Source of the DNA: Tigriopus japonicus
Lineage: Eukaryota; Arthropoda; Copepoda; Harpacticoida; Harpacticidae
DNA length: 64,000 nt
Assembly (NCBI GenBank): GCA_010645155.1
Contig: CM021315.1
Location: 3,447,308-3,511,307 of the forward strand
Reading direction: 5' to 3'
Both the position numbers and the translations under genes were made by a program. Shown piece after piece: positions 57,301 through 61,658 of the stretch (position 1 is its first letter; each line of letters begins with the position of its first letter). The notes under the pieces are model-generated. The model saw only the letters and a list, made by a program, of their open reading frames with translations. It had not been told where the DNA came from and searched no databases.

Positions 57301-59896
57301 ACAGTAACATTTTCATCTCTAAAATTTATTGATCCACATTTTATTTTAAGTGTCACAAAATATCCGTGGCGCTCATCACGATTTAATAGCCAAACCACGT
57401 ATCGTTTTAGTCCACTGGTTTAGCAAGAAACAAAAGCTTTAAAAGTAGTCAACACTGACGGTACTTTTTTCTATATTGTCTGAAACACTTCTCGTTTCAA
57501 AACTCTTGCTTCACTTGATAAAGCGAAGTTGTGACGAGTCCTGTTGGTCGAAGACATTATTATTTGCGATAAATTGCTTTGTATTGGTATTTCAAAGGAA
57601 TATCAGCTTGATTGTTTCCAAGGCTTCAAAATGTAACTGTATTCCCTCTTGAAGCAATATCAAAGCATAGGAAACCAACAAAACAGGTGTATTCCTGAAC
57701 AGACTCTCATTGTTAATTTGGTGAACCTGTTCTTATTTCACTACTAGTTTGAGCATATCTAATCGTTTGATTGGGGTTGCTCTGAAAGAATCCAGACTTA
57801 TGTAGCCAGAATTTTTACAATATTAAAAGAACAAATGATCATGGTAAGCAAAAATGTCCAAAACTTAAGACGTAATTTTAGACATTAGCTAAAGATTCGA
57901 TTAAAGTCTTGGCATGAAATTACTATGGATTGTCATTTTGATATTAGATTTGAACGCGGCTTATAAATCAAAAGTTATTTCGTACAACACTTCGGTAATA
58001 GTTTTTCCAACATAAGTCCAATATTAGAAGTTTCTTATGTTTGATTGTCTCAGCTGGCCTTTTTAGGCAAAATTTGCCTTAAGTCTTATCAAAAAATATT
58101 TTTTTTAAGGCTTTGGATTTTGGCCAAAACTTTCTCTCGCAATTTTAAGGGGAGGGAAAAAATCGGCAAAATACCAACTAACATGCTTTTATGTAAAATG
58201 GCTTTGTTCAAAATATTAAATAAAAGCCTAAAATATGTCTTAGCTTGCCGAATTCATGATTTATTTGACCTTTCCGTCCAAATAGTTTGCGACAAACACG
58301 GTTTTACGCACTTTTTGCTTGAACAATCTGGAACATCTTAATTCTCTTGAAAACGCGATTAAGAGTGCTTTTGTACTCAAATAAAACAAATCTTCATTCA
58401 AAATGCTTAATTACTCCAAAATTGAAATTCAATATCCATAAAAACACGTTTAGTTTAATGTTTACATGTCTTGGTTTTTCTAATCACGCAATCTTGTAAC
58501 ACCTTCTCTTCTAATTGTAAAACCATGATCCATTCCCATCACGTTCTTCAGATATAAAAGTTGCCCTCTAGGTGGACCGATGTCCAACATATGTCGTCGA
58601 AATCATTGGATTTATTTCTTACAACATGTGCCCCAAAACCAAAGGGCTATTAGTCTTTCTATCCTTTCCTACATGTAACTCCACTGTAATTAAAAGCATC
58701 ATATCCACGTTGTACTCTTGTTCTTGTACAATATCCTGAATCTTGCCCAATGTCCGAATATTTTTGTGCCTTCTCAGTTGATTTTCTTTTGGCCGGTTCA
58801 TTCATTCTGGGCCTGCTTCTGGACACCTTGTTGCTCAATCATGACGACTTTCGTCATCATCATCATGGATTATTGTTTGATTCTGTCACTCTTTCTTTCG
58901 TTTGTCCATCAGGAACTCGCCGGGAGATGAAGATAATGGAACTTCCTTCTGACACCTGCTTGATGGTGATCGGATCACAAATTTTGGGAAGTCAGGCCAA
59001 GAAGCCCAACCCTAACTTTCCCTCGTTAATTTCAATTGATGTTCGTTTAACTTACATATTTGGGCTTTATAGGTAAGATTTACTTGAATTTTGAAAGGGG
59101 TTTTGTCATAGCGTTGGTGGGAAAATCAAACGTAGTTTCTCCGACATCATGTTGGGAAGGCTTTTCTCAAAGATCTCAGAGGCTGAGAAAACATTGTGCC
59201 AAAAGTAGTTTCTGACAACATAAAGGTTGATGACAAAGAGTGATGCTGAATTATCGCGATTGAAACTCCTAAAATCAGTCATAAAATCATTCTCCATAAC
59301 CCAAAAGCCATTTTCGACATCCAAAATTTCATTTTTATTTTTTTTAACAAAAGCTGTCTGTGTCAGAATAATGAAAAATACCTTTTGCAAAGTTTTATAC
59401 AAAAGCTCCTGGGCTTTAAGCTATTCTTGGAATTCTTAAATGAAATTTTTATGTTGACAAGCCAACCCTGAAAGAAAATTCCCAAATTCTAGCAACACTG
59501 ATGACAAATCTTCTTTTCAGACTTGACAAATCTTGGACTTGATTGTATTCAACACAAAGCGTGTCCTTGTCTATTCAAGTTATGTTAAAGCGGGTGTGAA
59601 TCTTACCTTCGGGTTAATTTACTCAATGTTCGAATCGGTCGGCTTTCTAGAAACGAGGTTTTTCTCGAGAGTCTCGGACGTTTTTCCGGTTGGCCAGAGG
59701 TCAAACCTGGGATCTCTCCCGGTTGTTCCTGGTCCAAATGTCCATTAGAACCTCGTAGTAAAGTTTCTCGAGCTCTAACTAGAAACGAAGGTTTTCGCGA
59801 GATCCCTTTGGACCCTTTCTTGAACATCATATCGGGATGTTCCGATGTCAAACACGAATCGGGTTCCGACAAGTCGGTAACACTTTTGGAATGCAT
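326..59896 (-). CDS. Cobl: Cordon-bleu-like (COBL/COBLL1 family) actin nucleator, 16 coding exons plus alternatives
   Basis: Joined minus-strand exons: 59896-59607, 30613-30487, 29906-29773, 29223-29096, 25628-25510, 24520-24394, 21467-21256, 21004-20790, 20722-19695, 18319-17051, 16691-16498, 12223-11056, 10985-10909, 2622-2468, 1917-471, 343-326. Every junction is in phase; the sum is 6708 nt, 2235 residues plus stop. Approximate domain order: beta-grasp 1 (165-226), Cobl ubiquitin-like domain (260-333), KRAP-like KKKKAPPPP (430-438), KRAP KRRAPAPPKK (511-520), charged helix (646-676), second long charged helix (1038-1105), polyproline (2157-2162), WH2 (2212-2232). Family knowledge: COBL proteins bind monomeric actin through WH2 motifs and nucleate filaments at the cell cortex; KRAP motifs recruit syndapin/PACSIN SH3 domains in vertebrate COBL. 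Vertebrate COBL has three WH2 motifs and COBLL1 one, so this single-WH2 protein is COBLL1-like in that respect. The family call is firm. The exon 11 end and any missed small exons are the uncertain parts. Confidence 0.88.
471..1917 (-). CDS. Cobl: Cobl-like exon 15 (constitutive): polyproline and most of WH2
   Basis: 1447 nt, phase 2 in and 0 out, acceptor TTATTCATTTTCAG|A and donor CGAAAG|GTAAGT (full consensus). It encodes residues 1748-2230: a Ser-rich start, basic/Pro/Lys-rich disorder (VPRPQLEPKPKRPSQP), polyproline SIIPPPPPPQ suited to profilin or EVH1 binding, repeated PPAPK/PQAPK motifs, and the WH2 helix HADLLVAIRNKGG followed by the start of the LKKT motif (LRK). WH2 motifs clamp monomeric actin. 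If the next intron is retained, the frame reads LRKVSAL and stops. Confidence 0.9.
2468..2622 (-). CDS. Cobl: Cobl-like exon 14 (constitutive)
   Basis: 155 nt, phase 0 in and 2 out, acceptor CTCACATCTTTCCAG|GCT and donor AAAG|GTAATA. It encodes residues 1697-1747: a short helix (AIKQEILSKQ), a serine run (SPSSTSSISSSS) and a second helix (VTNALEKLGRPVEQIQLAQ). The donor is weaker than average, but the phase into exon 15 is right and restores a Ser/Pro-rich frame. Confidence 0.8.
2623..10908 (-). other. Cobl: Intron of 8.3 kb between exons 13 and 14
   Basis: AT-rich non-coding DNA. A weak inverted-repeat element is listed at 5318-5648. Two longer open frames remain unassigned: minus 8157-8516 (119 codons) and plus 9264-9512 (82 codons). 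Neither resembles a family I recognise, and chance open frames of this length are expected. Confidence 0.6.
5318..5648. mobile_element. Possible small inverted-repeat element
   Basis: The left end CAGTGTTGCTGA and the inverted right end CAGGGTTGCTGA match at 11 of 12 bases about 330 bp apart. I find no convincing target-site duplication, so this may be a decayed hAT-type MITE or chance. Confidence 0.25.
10909..10985 (-). CDS. Cobl: Cobl-like exon 13 (constitutive): small linker exon
   Basis: 77 nt, phase 1 in and 0 out, acceptor TTTTACCTTATTTCAG|AG and donor TCG|GTAAGC. It encodes residues 1671-1696 (EPNNLKVAVSQESMPPP and on). It follows exon 12 after a 70-nt intron and precedes an 8.3 kb intron. 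No stop codons; phases match both neighbours. Confidence 0.75.
11056..12223 (-). CDS. Cobl: Cobl-like exon 12 (constitutive): acidic/serine-rich region
   Basis: 1168 nt, phase 0 in and 1 out, acceptor TTTTCATTGCAG|AAC and donor CCAG|GTAACT. It encodes residues 1282-1670, mostly disordered and acidic (DFDSDFESFEPKDSEEEG; EESDCSSEDEIE). Near its end is a more ordered-looking basic/hydrophobic patch (KVPWIMKKSSFQSNRVVLND, then LNLRRKQSFGTSTPLP) that may be a short binding motif. I cannot name it. Confidence 0.85.
14802..14975 (-). CDS. Candidate extra exon in intron 11
   Basis: A GC-richer island in an AT-rich intron is open on the minus strand for 58 codons. It runs from a possible acceptor GGTGCTAG|CTT to a donor GAG|GTAGCC, phase 0 in and out, which fits between exons 11 and 12 without a frameshift. 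The translation is Ser/Arg/Gly-rich and includes SLGGRRGWMDMSRP and RETSFSSQDSGLRAS, similar in style to other low-complexity parts of this protein. The acceptor has a poor pyrimidine tract. An internal Met (WMDMSRP) also leaves an alternative first exon possible. Confidence 0.35.
16498..16691 (-). CDS. Cobl: Cobl-like exon 11 (constitutive): Thr/Glu-rich linker
   Basis: 194 nt, phase 1 in and 0 out, with a strong acceptor TCTCCCTTTTTCAG|GT and a strong donor GAG|GTGAGT. It encodes residues 1217-1281, acidic and Ser/Thr-rich (LETQEQVLDFDTESSTYTTI; DQTEELVTQDEGQETS), with no recognisable domain. The other frames are closed. It lies between a 359-nt and a 4.3 kb intron. Confidence 0.8.
17051..18319 (-). 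CDS. Cobl: Cobl-like exon 10 (constitutive): proline-rich and charged-helix region
   Basis: Acceptor TTTCCCATGTAG|AT, phase 1 in. It encodes residues 794 to about 1216: a Pro/Ser-rich stretch (LPSPKPTTPVDPLTP), basic PKPKPKAKK, then a 65-residue charged helix (EEEIKLEEAKKAEEAKKIQE and on) that should form a coiled coil or single alpha-helix, then acidic and Ser/Thr-rich sequence. Exon 11 requires a phase-1 end. The best-placed site is a GC donor, ACAG|GCATGT, after 17051. The only nearby phase-1 GT site is the poor GCTG|GTGGAT after 17114. The better-looking TTG|GTTAGC is out of phase. The 3' boundary is therefore uncertain by about 60 nt. Confidence 0.8.
18442..19694 (-). CDS. Cobl: Open extension of exon 9: alternative C-terminus without WH2
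   Basis: If the GTATGA donor is not used, the frame stays open for 417 more codons and stops with TAA at 18444-18442 after DDENEIIL. The product would be 1210 residues. The added sequence looks coding: SAYSEFKPIARKSPN, a helix-rich region (EAEALRELDSIVKHFEQMEQ; SIRELRMKMEKEVEKAKNES) and an acidic C-terminus. No good in-phase donor lies near its end, so this form would lack exons 10-16 and the WH2 motif. I see no AATAAA between the stop and the next acceptor 122 nt away, so how such a transcript would end is unclear. It could be a regulated retained intron or an alternative terminal exon. Confidence 0.6.
19695..20722 (-). CDS. Cobl: Cobl-like exon 9 (constitutive, short form)
   Basis: 1028 nt, phase 2 in and 1 out, acceptor TTTGTTACAG|GG and donor CCTCAG|GTATGA. 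It encodes residues 451-793: a Ser/Thr-rich start, the KRAP motif RTKRRAPAPPKKLSP, Pro/Glu-rich disorder, and a highly charged helix of about 30 residues (EKELAKREKEQRRKERRERR and on). It closes with STVDLAS and splices to exon 10 as Asp. The reading frame also continues openly past this donor; see the extension entry. Confidence 0.8.
20790..21004 (-). CDS. Cobl: Cobl-like exon 8 (constitutive): first KRAP motif
   Basis: 215 nt, phase 0 in and 2 out, acceptor TTTGGTTTCAG|AGT and donor GATGG|GTAAGC. It encodes residues 380-450. The segment PPNRPKKKKAPPPPGKSR is a KRAP-type basic/proline motif at the place where vertebrate COBL carries its first ones. In vertebrates these bind syndapin/PACSIN SH3 domains and help place COBL at membranes; that role here is inferred. 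Confidence 0.87.
21256..21467 (-). CDS. Cobl: Cobl-like exon 7 (constitutive): end of Cobl domain
   Basis: 212 nt, phase 1 in and 0 out, acceptor TTCTTTTTCAG|AT and donor TCC|GTGAGT. It encodes residues 309-379. YTLADYQLTEVSLVS is the final strand of the Cobl domain, equivalent to the family's short D/EY-L-E-SL ending. A basic/serine-rich region follows, with a possible short helix (FRFQQEAEILAREAVVAKKQ). A weaker in-frame alternative donor, TTG|GTGAGT, lies within the exon but would cut the last strand. Continuing past the chosen donor reaches a stop after about 20 codons. Confidence 0.85.
22284..22488 (-). CDS. Cobl: Possible cassette exon inside the Cobl domain
   Basis: The donor CGAA|GTAAGG at 22283 ends an open, coding-like segment in phase 1 that includes FAEDGKIGSGPEVPVPIPRK, RALQPSKL and SNR, a KRAP-like RKRALQPS patch. 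With the weak acceptor GGTGGTAG (exon start 22385) it is a symmetric 102-nt, 34-codon cassette between exons 6 and 8. A second coding-like piece (RPLRMNPTEISKVED) lies just upstream, in another frame, after the acceptor GGCCAG (start 22488). The whole 205-nt span would be symmetric if it were one base shorter. Direct splicing of exon 6 to exon 8 gives the normal family sequence, so this is optional at best. Confidence 0.4.
23630..23924. mobile_element. MITE with long terminal inverted repeats
   Basis: About 65 bp at the left end (beginning TGCAAAATATGTCAGCTTAT) recur inverted at the right end with some mismatches, enclosing about 165 bp without coding capacity. It sits in the intron between exons 6 and 7. 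The superfamily is not determined. Confidence 0.6.
24394..24520 (-). CDS. Cobl: Cobl-like exon 6: core of the Cobl ubiquitin-like domain
   Basis: 127 nt, phase 0 in and 1 out, acceptor TCTTCTAG|GTT and donor CCAG|GTAAGA. It encodes residues 267-308: strand VRLPRNQLYVARVTP, helix MPISQVLQQVCKDRNLDES, strand KFEIRHP. This is the signature of the Cordon-bleu ubiquitin-like domain (Pfam Cobl, PF09469), whose helix carries the ILP-ICEKC-type pattern in vertebrates. It is the strongest family evidence in the gene. Confidence 0.92.
25510..25628 (-). CDS. Cobl: Cobl-like exon 5: strand leading into Cobl domain
   Basis: 119 nt, phase 1 in and 0 out, acceptor TTTGCAG|GT and donor CAA|GTGAGT. It encodes residues 227-266, including VHIMPKHRV and the strand PFETTFRLQ, which opens the second ubiquitin-like module. 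Either exon 4 or the candidate first exon at 25835 can splice into it in phase. Confidence 0.87.
25835..25961 (-). CDS. Cobl: Candidate alternative first exon
   Basis: The ATG at 25961 opens 42 codons (starting MLKWTKNGSSKSLGSLD) and ends CAAG|GTAAAG in phase 1, exactly the phase exon 5 needs. An in-frame TGA lies 24 nt before the ATG, and no acceptor that would give a phase-1 entry lies between them. It therefore behaves as a first exon rather than an internal one. The product would skip exons 1-4, so it would lack the first beta-grasp domain and keep the second. The segment is Ser-rich and its QDSGF patch resembles the DSGL patch in the open segment at 14.8 kb. I could not identify a promoter for it. 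Confidence 0.55.
26639..26948. mobile_element. hAT-like MITE with perfect 8-bp target duplication
   Basis: 310 bp with inverted ends TAGTGATGGACCGA. It is flanked on both sides by the identical 8-mer AATATTAG (26631-26638 and 26949-26956). TAGTGATG-type ends and 8-bp duplications are typical of hAT elements. The interior is non-coding, with an imperfect hairpin near the left end (CTTTCGGTTTCGGT and its complement) and related CGGTTTCGGTTTCGG repeats near the right end. It lies about 0.7 kb upstream of the candidate alternative first exon. Confidence 0.8.
29096..29223 (-). CDS. Cobl: Cobl-like exon 4: helix of first beta-grasp domain
   Basis: 128 nt, phase 2 in and 1 out, acceptor TTTTTTCAG|G and donor ATAG|GTAACT. 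It encodes residues 184-226. TPMIDLLVQVTTSNKITPGD is the amphipathic helix expected after the first hairpin of a beta-grasp fold, followed by the strand HVLQVMNE. The pattern M-DLLV closely resembles the COBL family at this position. Confidence 0.88.
29773..29906 (-). CDS. Cobl: Cobl-like exon 3: start of first beta-grasp domain
   Basis: 134 nt, phase 0 in and 2 out, acceptor TTTTCAG|TCG and donor AG|GTAAGA. It encodes residues 140-183: a linker (SGIPAGTYMPPRDDD) and then a beta-hairpin pattern with KMDLRVVLP and IVKMSVER. In the COBL family this position holds a ubiquitin-like module that starts with a similar hydrophobic DL-V-LP strand. Confidence 0.85.
30487..30613 (-). CDS. Cobl: Cobl-like exon 2
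   Basis: The acceptor CTGTTT...TTTCAG|C and donor CAG|GTAAGC bound a 127-nt exon, phase 2 in and phase 0 out. It encodes residues 97-139: a Gln/Arg-rich segment (GGQTQQRRRAEAVSRQ) followed by a Ser/Ala/His-rich linker ending in LSQ. The other two frames contain stops, which supports this one. It leads directly into the beta-grasp region. Confidence 0.75.
40630..41470 (-). pseudogene. Degenerate non-LTR retrotransposon reverse transcriptase
   Basis: Minus-strand fragments in order show a palm region (FSNGISS, then a frame-shifted GPILF-like PILFIILFSNLQDVL), the catalytic-motif segment SVRYADDTKIVF, and further on LLYKSIVQPHLEHAY, which resembles the conserved LYKSLVRPHLEY-type motif of CR1/Jockey-like LINE reverse transcriptases. 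Frame changes and stops separate the pieces, so it is dead. A hAT-like MITE has inserted just upstream of the YADD motif. Confidence 0.75.
41053..41301. mobile_element. hAT-like MITE inserted in the dead reverse transcriptase
   Basis: 249 bp with inverted ends CAGGGGTAGGCAACCA / CAGGGGTCGGCAACCA, 15 of 16 matching. The flanks TAATAGAA and AAATAGAA form an 8-bp duplication with one mismatch. CAGGGGTCGGCAACC-type ends are characteristic of hAT non-autonomous elements. The interior is rich in GTGGGCCC and related motifs. Confidence 0.8.
41719..42099. mobile_element. TA-flanked inverted-repeat element (Tc1/mariner-type MITE)
   Basis: The ends read TACCGGGTGACTCATAAGAA and, inverted, TACCGAGTGTTTCTAAAGAA, and both then continue with ACGGAACA. 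The element is bounded by TA dinucleotides, as expected for Tc1/mariner insertions. About 380 bp, with no coding capacity seen. Confidence 0.6.
42471..43620. mobile_element. TAGTGATGAG-type MITE, copy 1, interrupted by a second element
   Basis: The first 300 bp are about 90% identical by eye to the intact copy at 47465-47767. The terminal CTCATCAGTA is found only after 43610, because another element has inserted ten bases before the end. Ends of type TAGTGATGAGTTTCGAA again suggest the hAT superfamily. Confidence 0.7.
42772..43610. mobile_element. 839-bp element nested in copy 1
   Basis: Inverted ends TAGAGCCAGGATTTTTAGGT and TAGAGCCAAGATTTTTAGGT match at 19 of 20. The flanks CTCATCACT (42763-42771) and CTCATCAGT (43611-43619) form an 8-9 bp duplication with one mismatch. 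The interior has poly-A/T-rich arms and no clear transposase. Confidence 0.75.
44700..44900. mobile_element. Second, end-less copy of the GTGGGCCC-rich MITE
   Basis: Clear similarity to the element at 41053-41301: AAGGCCCACATGTGGGCCC, then a block around AGTGGGCCC and GTTTATTTGTGGGCCC in the same order and spacing. The CAGGGG ends are not recognisable, so the copy is older or truncated. Confidence 0.65.
44994..45600. mobile_element. Mariner-like element, copy X (internally deleted)
   Basis: Long inverted ends begin TACGAGGGGTATCCAAACTA and, from the right, TACGTGGGCCGGGGTATCCA; the repeats extend well inwards on both sides. Bounded by TA. It shares ends and subterminal sequence (for example ATTTAATTAGACAAG, and TAAATCATAATTTCG inverted) with the longer copy at 50799. 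No transposase remains. Confidence 0.7.
45970..46390. repeat. Tandem repeat, about two units of 210 bp
   Basis: ATAATAATTTCAAACTATTA followed by GTAGAGCCCTGTTTAAT recurs at exactly 210-bp spacing (46031 and 46241). The flanking blocks AACCAAATAGAA...AAGTAATTAAA and CTCTAGGTAAAAAAA also repeat. Units differ by small indels. AT-rich and non-coding. Confidence 0.75.
46599..46734. mobile_element. 136-bp MITE with TAGGGCCC ends
   Basis: Ends TAGGGCCCGGAAAAATAT and, inverted, TAGAGCCCGAAAAATAT. The flanks CTCATCAT and CTTATCAA resemble a decayed 8-bp duplication. A related copy lies at 61493-61658; both share a core GTCAGCTGA and a TGTGGAGC-type subterminal motif. Confidence 0.6.
47465..47767. mobile_element. 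TAGTGATGAG-type MITE, copy 2 (uninterrupted)
   Basis: 303 bp running from TAGTGATGAGTTTCGAACC to ACTCGAAACACATCAGTA, the ends being inverted repeats. The flanks GTTTTTA and GTTTTTTA suggest a target duplication. It matches copy 1 (42471) along its length. Open frames inside it on both strands are products of the repeat, not genes. Confidence 0.72.
49431..49826. other. Assembly gap, 396 N
   Basis: Undetermined bases within intron 1. The true length is not known from the sequence. A coding exon could be hidden here, although exons 1 and 2 already join in phase. Confidence 0.99.
50799..51760. mobile_element. Mariner-like element, copy Y, about 960 bp
   Basis: Inverted ends run TACGTGGGGTATCCAGACTA and, from the right, TACGAGAGATGTCCAGACTA; similarity continues inwards for close to 200 bp. 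Flanked by TA. It carries a truncated transposase start, listed separately, and shares its ends with copy X at 44994. Confidence 0.75.
51344..51530 (+). pseudogene. Transposase N-terminus, helix-turn-helix fragment
   Basis: The open frame begins MKDRIRHRCIDLLCAGLTVD and continues DIASIVGISCIIVVAIKKRW, the spacing of a helix-turn-helix of the Tc1/mariner or Psq type (LL-AG-T-DDIA-IVGIS---V---KKRW). It lies centrally in a TA-flanked inverted-repeat element. There is no catalytic DDE/D region in the remaining sequence, so it is a remnant. Confidence 0.55.
59607..59896 (-). CDS. Cobl: Cobl-like exon 1: start codon and basic N-terminus
   Basis: The ATG at 59896-59894 has A at -3, and an in-frame TGA lies seven codons upstream (59917-59915), so the reading frame opens here. 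It encodes residues 1-96, a Ser/Arg/Lys-rich tail with two similar segments (ISRKPSFLVRARE and LSRKTSFLESRP) that look like basophilic-kinase or 14-3-3-type sites. The exon ends AG|GTAAGA in phase 2, and exon 2 completes the codon as Ser. The link across a 29 kb intron rests on phase and splice sites, so other upstream exons are possible. Confidence 0.7.
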
Positions 59897-59978
59897 CTTT
59901 GACCCACAAAACACTCAGTCAAAATGAACACGAAACGGTATAAGTAACACAACAAAAGAAGCGAGAATTCCCCCTTGA

Positions 59979-60011
59979 ACGACTCCTTCGGTCTCCATTC
60001 ACCGGTTAACT
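59979..60011 (-). promoter_or_regulatory. Cobl: TATA-less core promoter: initiator plus DPE
   Basis: On the minus strand, TCAGTT fits the arthropod initiator consensus TCAKTY with its A (+1) at 60011. AGTCGT occupies +28 to +33 (59984-59979) and fits the downstream promoter element RGWYVT at all six positions and at the exact required spacing. I see no TATA box at the -30 position. This would give a 115-nt 5' UTR (59897-60011). It is a sequence match only; there is no transcript evidence here. Confidence 0.5.
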
Positions 60012-60849
60012 GATTGGAGCGACTCTCACACTGCATGAGAATCCTCTTTCTTTTCTTCGGATTCTCGTCGTTCTTGGGATTTTCGCGGGCGCGCTCTGCC
60101 TCGTTTTTACCCGAGGTCTCGAAAGAATCCTTTTTGCATCCAATGCATCTGTCTGTCCCCGACCAAAGAAAGACTAGAATGGAGATTCTCTGGCGAATAT
60201 TCCGTTTTCTCCGATCTAGATAGTTTGAAGGTGTAATTTTTTCTTGTCTTAATGGCTTCCGAAAGAAGAAAGAATGTCACCCAGGAAGACTTCACAGTAG
60301 GGGCTAGTTTTTTCAACAAACTGTACCACATCATACATGGGCACAATGATAAAAGTGGTGTTGTAAATGCAACCTATGATAGCAATAACACTTAAGAGCA
60401 TCTTTACCCACCATGAATTGGCCCGTCGGAAATTGTTTGGTAAAGCCAGAGCAATTGTTGAGCGATTATGGTTTTAGGAGGTTTGGCTAATGTGGTGTGC
60501 AAAATATTCTTTTTCAACAACGGACATCCATAATAAAACTGAAACGGGAAATAGTGTCGCACTATTTGGTTTAAATTCGCAATTGTAAAGACAACAGCTC
60601 AGAGCAACGATATTGAAGCCGGAATAAGTGAAACATATTGATATCTTCAAGGTTTGTGTTCAAAAACTCCTCGACAAAGTTTTTTTTATTTGTTCCGAAA
60701 TTAAGTTTATAGAAGGAAGTAAGGTAGTGATTGCTTTTGTGCAGTGTAGTGAGAACGAGTTGATTTTGAGAAAAATGTAATCAAATTACTTTTTTTAAGT
60801 TTTCATTTTATTTCAACGAATTAGAAACTAAACAGAAACTTTGATTTCA

Positions 60850-61036
60850 AGGAAGCCAAAGTAGCCACGCGTACTAGCGCGTTCTTAAAAGTGCCGAGTG
60901 TAAGTGCTTCCCCAGACGGTGTAAGTTCGAATCCTGTTGGGGGTCGGATTGAAGCTGTCGAGAGTAATCCTTGATTACATGGAATCGCATTCCTTGTAGC
61001 GGTAGTAGAAAATCTGCAACCAATAAAAAAAAAAAT
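60850..61036 (+). repeat. tRNA-derived SINE
   Basis: The head contains an A-box-like TAGCCACGCGTACTAGCG (about 60862) and a B box GTTCGAATCC at 60925-60934, inside a T-arm-like GACGGTGTAAGTTCGAATCC. A body of about 90 bp follows, then an A-rich tail (61024-61035). The wide box spacing and CTTAAAA loop hint at a Leu/Ser-type tRNA ancestor. The acceptor stem is not intact, so it is not a working tRNA. Confidence 0.55.
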
Positions 61037-61492
61037 TGCAAATGAATTAATTACCTTTCAAATCAATGAAATTATGAATTTGTTTAATTACTTCTGAAAC
61101 TAGTGTATTTGTAATTTATTACATTTTGAAATCAGCCCAAACCCATGCAAGATGAGGAGTGACAGTGAAATATTTTACAACACTGTTTTTTGGGTAGCAA
61201 TCCATTGCGTATTGAAAAATCTCACACAAATAATTTGGCAAAAATGTTATTTTTTACTTTGATTTCAAATGTGATCAATCACAATAAAAATTAGTTTGAG
61301 CTCAAATGGAATTTATTACAATTACAAGTACATTGAGTGCAAATACAATAAATCATATATACAATTTCTTGAACATTTCATTCTAAATACTCAATTATAA
61401 TTTCATCTTAAATTACATCACAAGCCTGAAAATCATGAAACCCAAATTCATTGAAAATTGGTAGCCTCAGATCGGCACAATTGCCTGATGAG

Positions 61493-61658
61493 TGGGAATC
61501 GGAAAAATGTTTTTTTTTTTGCTGTGGACCAGAAATCCCACACGCTTCACAGCGTAGTGTCAGCTGATGGCTGACGAGAGTGATCGTCAGCTGATCCTAC
61601 TCCTTGAAATATCTGGAATTTCCGCTCCACACCTAAAAAAAAAAAATTCCGGCCCCTA
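61493..61658. mobile_element. Related MITE of the TAGGGCCC family
   Basis: The left end TGGGAATCGGAAAAATG and the inverted right end TAGGGGCCGGAATTTTT are followed by poly-T and then GCTGTGGACCAGAAAT / AGGTGTGGAGCGGAAAT. The core contains GTCAGCTGAT twice in opposite orientation around GGCTGACGAG. Same family as 46599-46734. Confidence 0.55.

Larger units (their letters stand above)
30614..59606 (-). other. Cobl: Intron 1, about 29 kb
   Basis: This intron separates exon 1 from the rest of the gene. It holds a transposon island at 40.6-47.8 kb, a mariner-like element at 50.8-51.8 kb and an assembly gap at 49.4 kb, each listed separately. The stretches 30.6-40.6 kb and 51.8-59.6 kb are AT-rich, with scattered short open frames in both strands that I cannot assign. 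A minus-strand frame at 31410-31811 (133 codons) is the longest, but its splice phases do not fit the gene. No tRNA or recognisable coding gene is visible. Confidence 0.7.

Noticed and set aside
58750..59076. A 108-codon plus-strand frame with a hydrophobic start
   Set aside because: His-repeat and low-complexity sequence, no domain, and no splice context supporting a gene inside intron 1.
59897..59914. A start six codons upstream of the chosen ATG
   Set aside because: The first codon there is GTG, not ATG, and it immediately follows an in-frame TGA. The ATG at 59896 is the first proper start.
60850..60955. A functional tRNA gene
   Set aside because: The B box is good, but the acceptor stem and anticodon stem do not pair properly, and an A-tail follows, so a SINE is the better reading.
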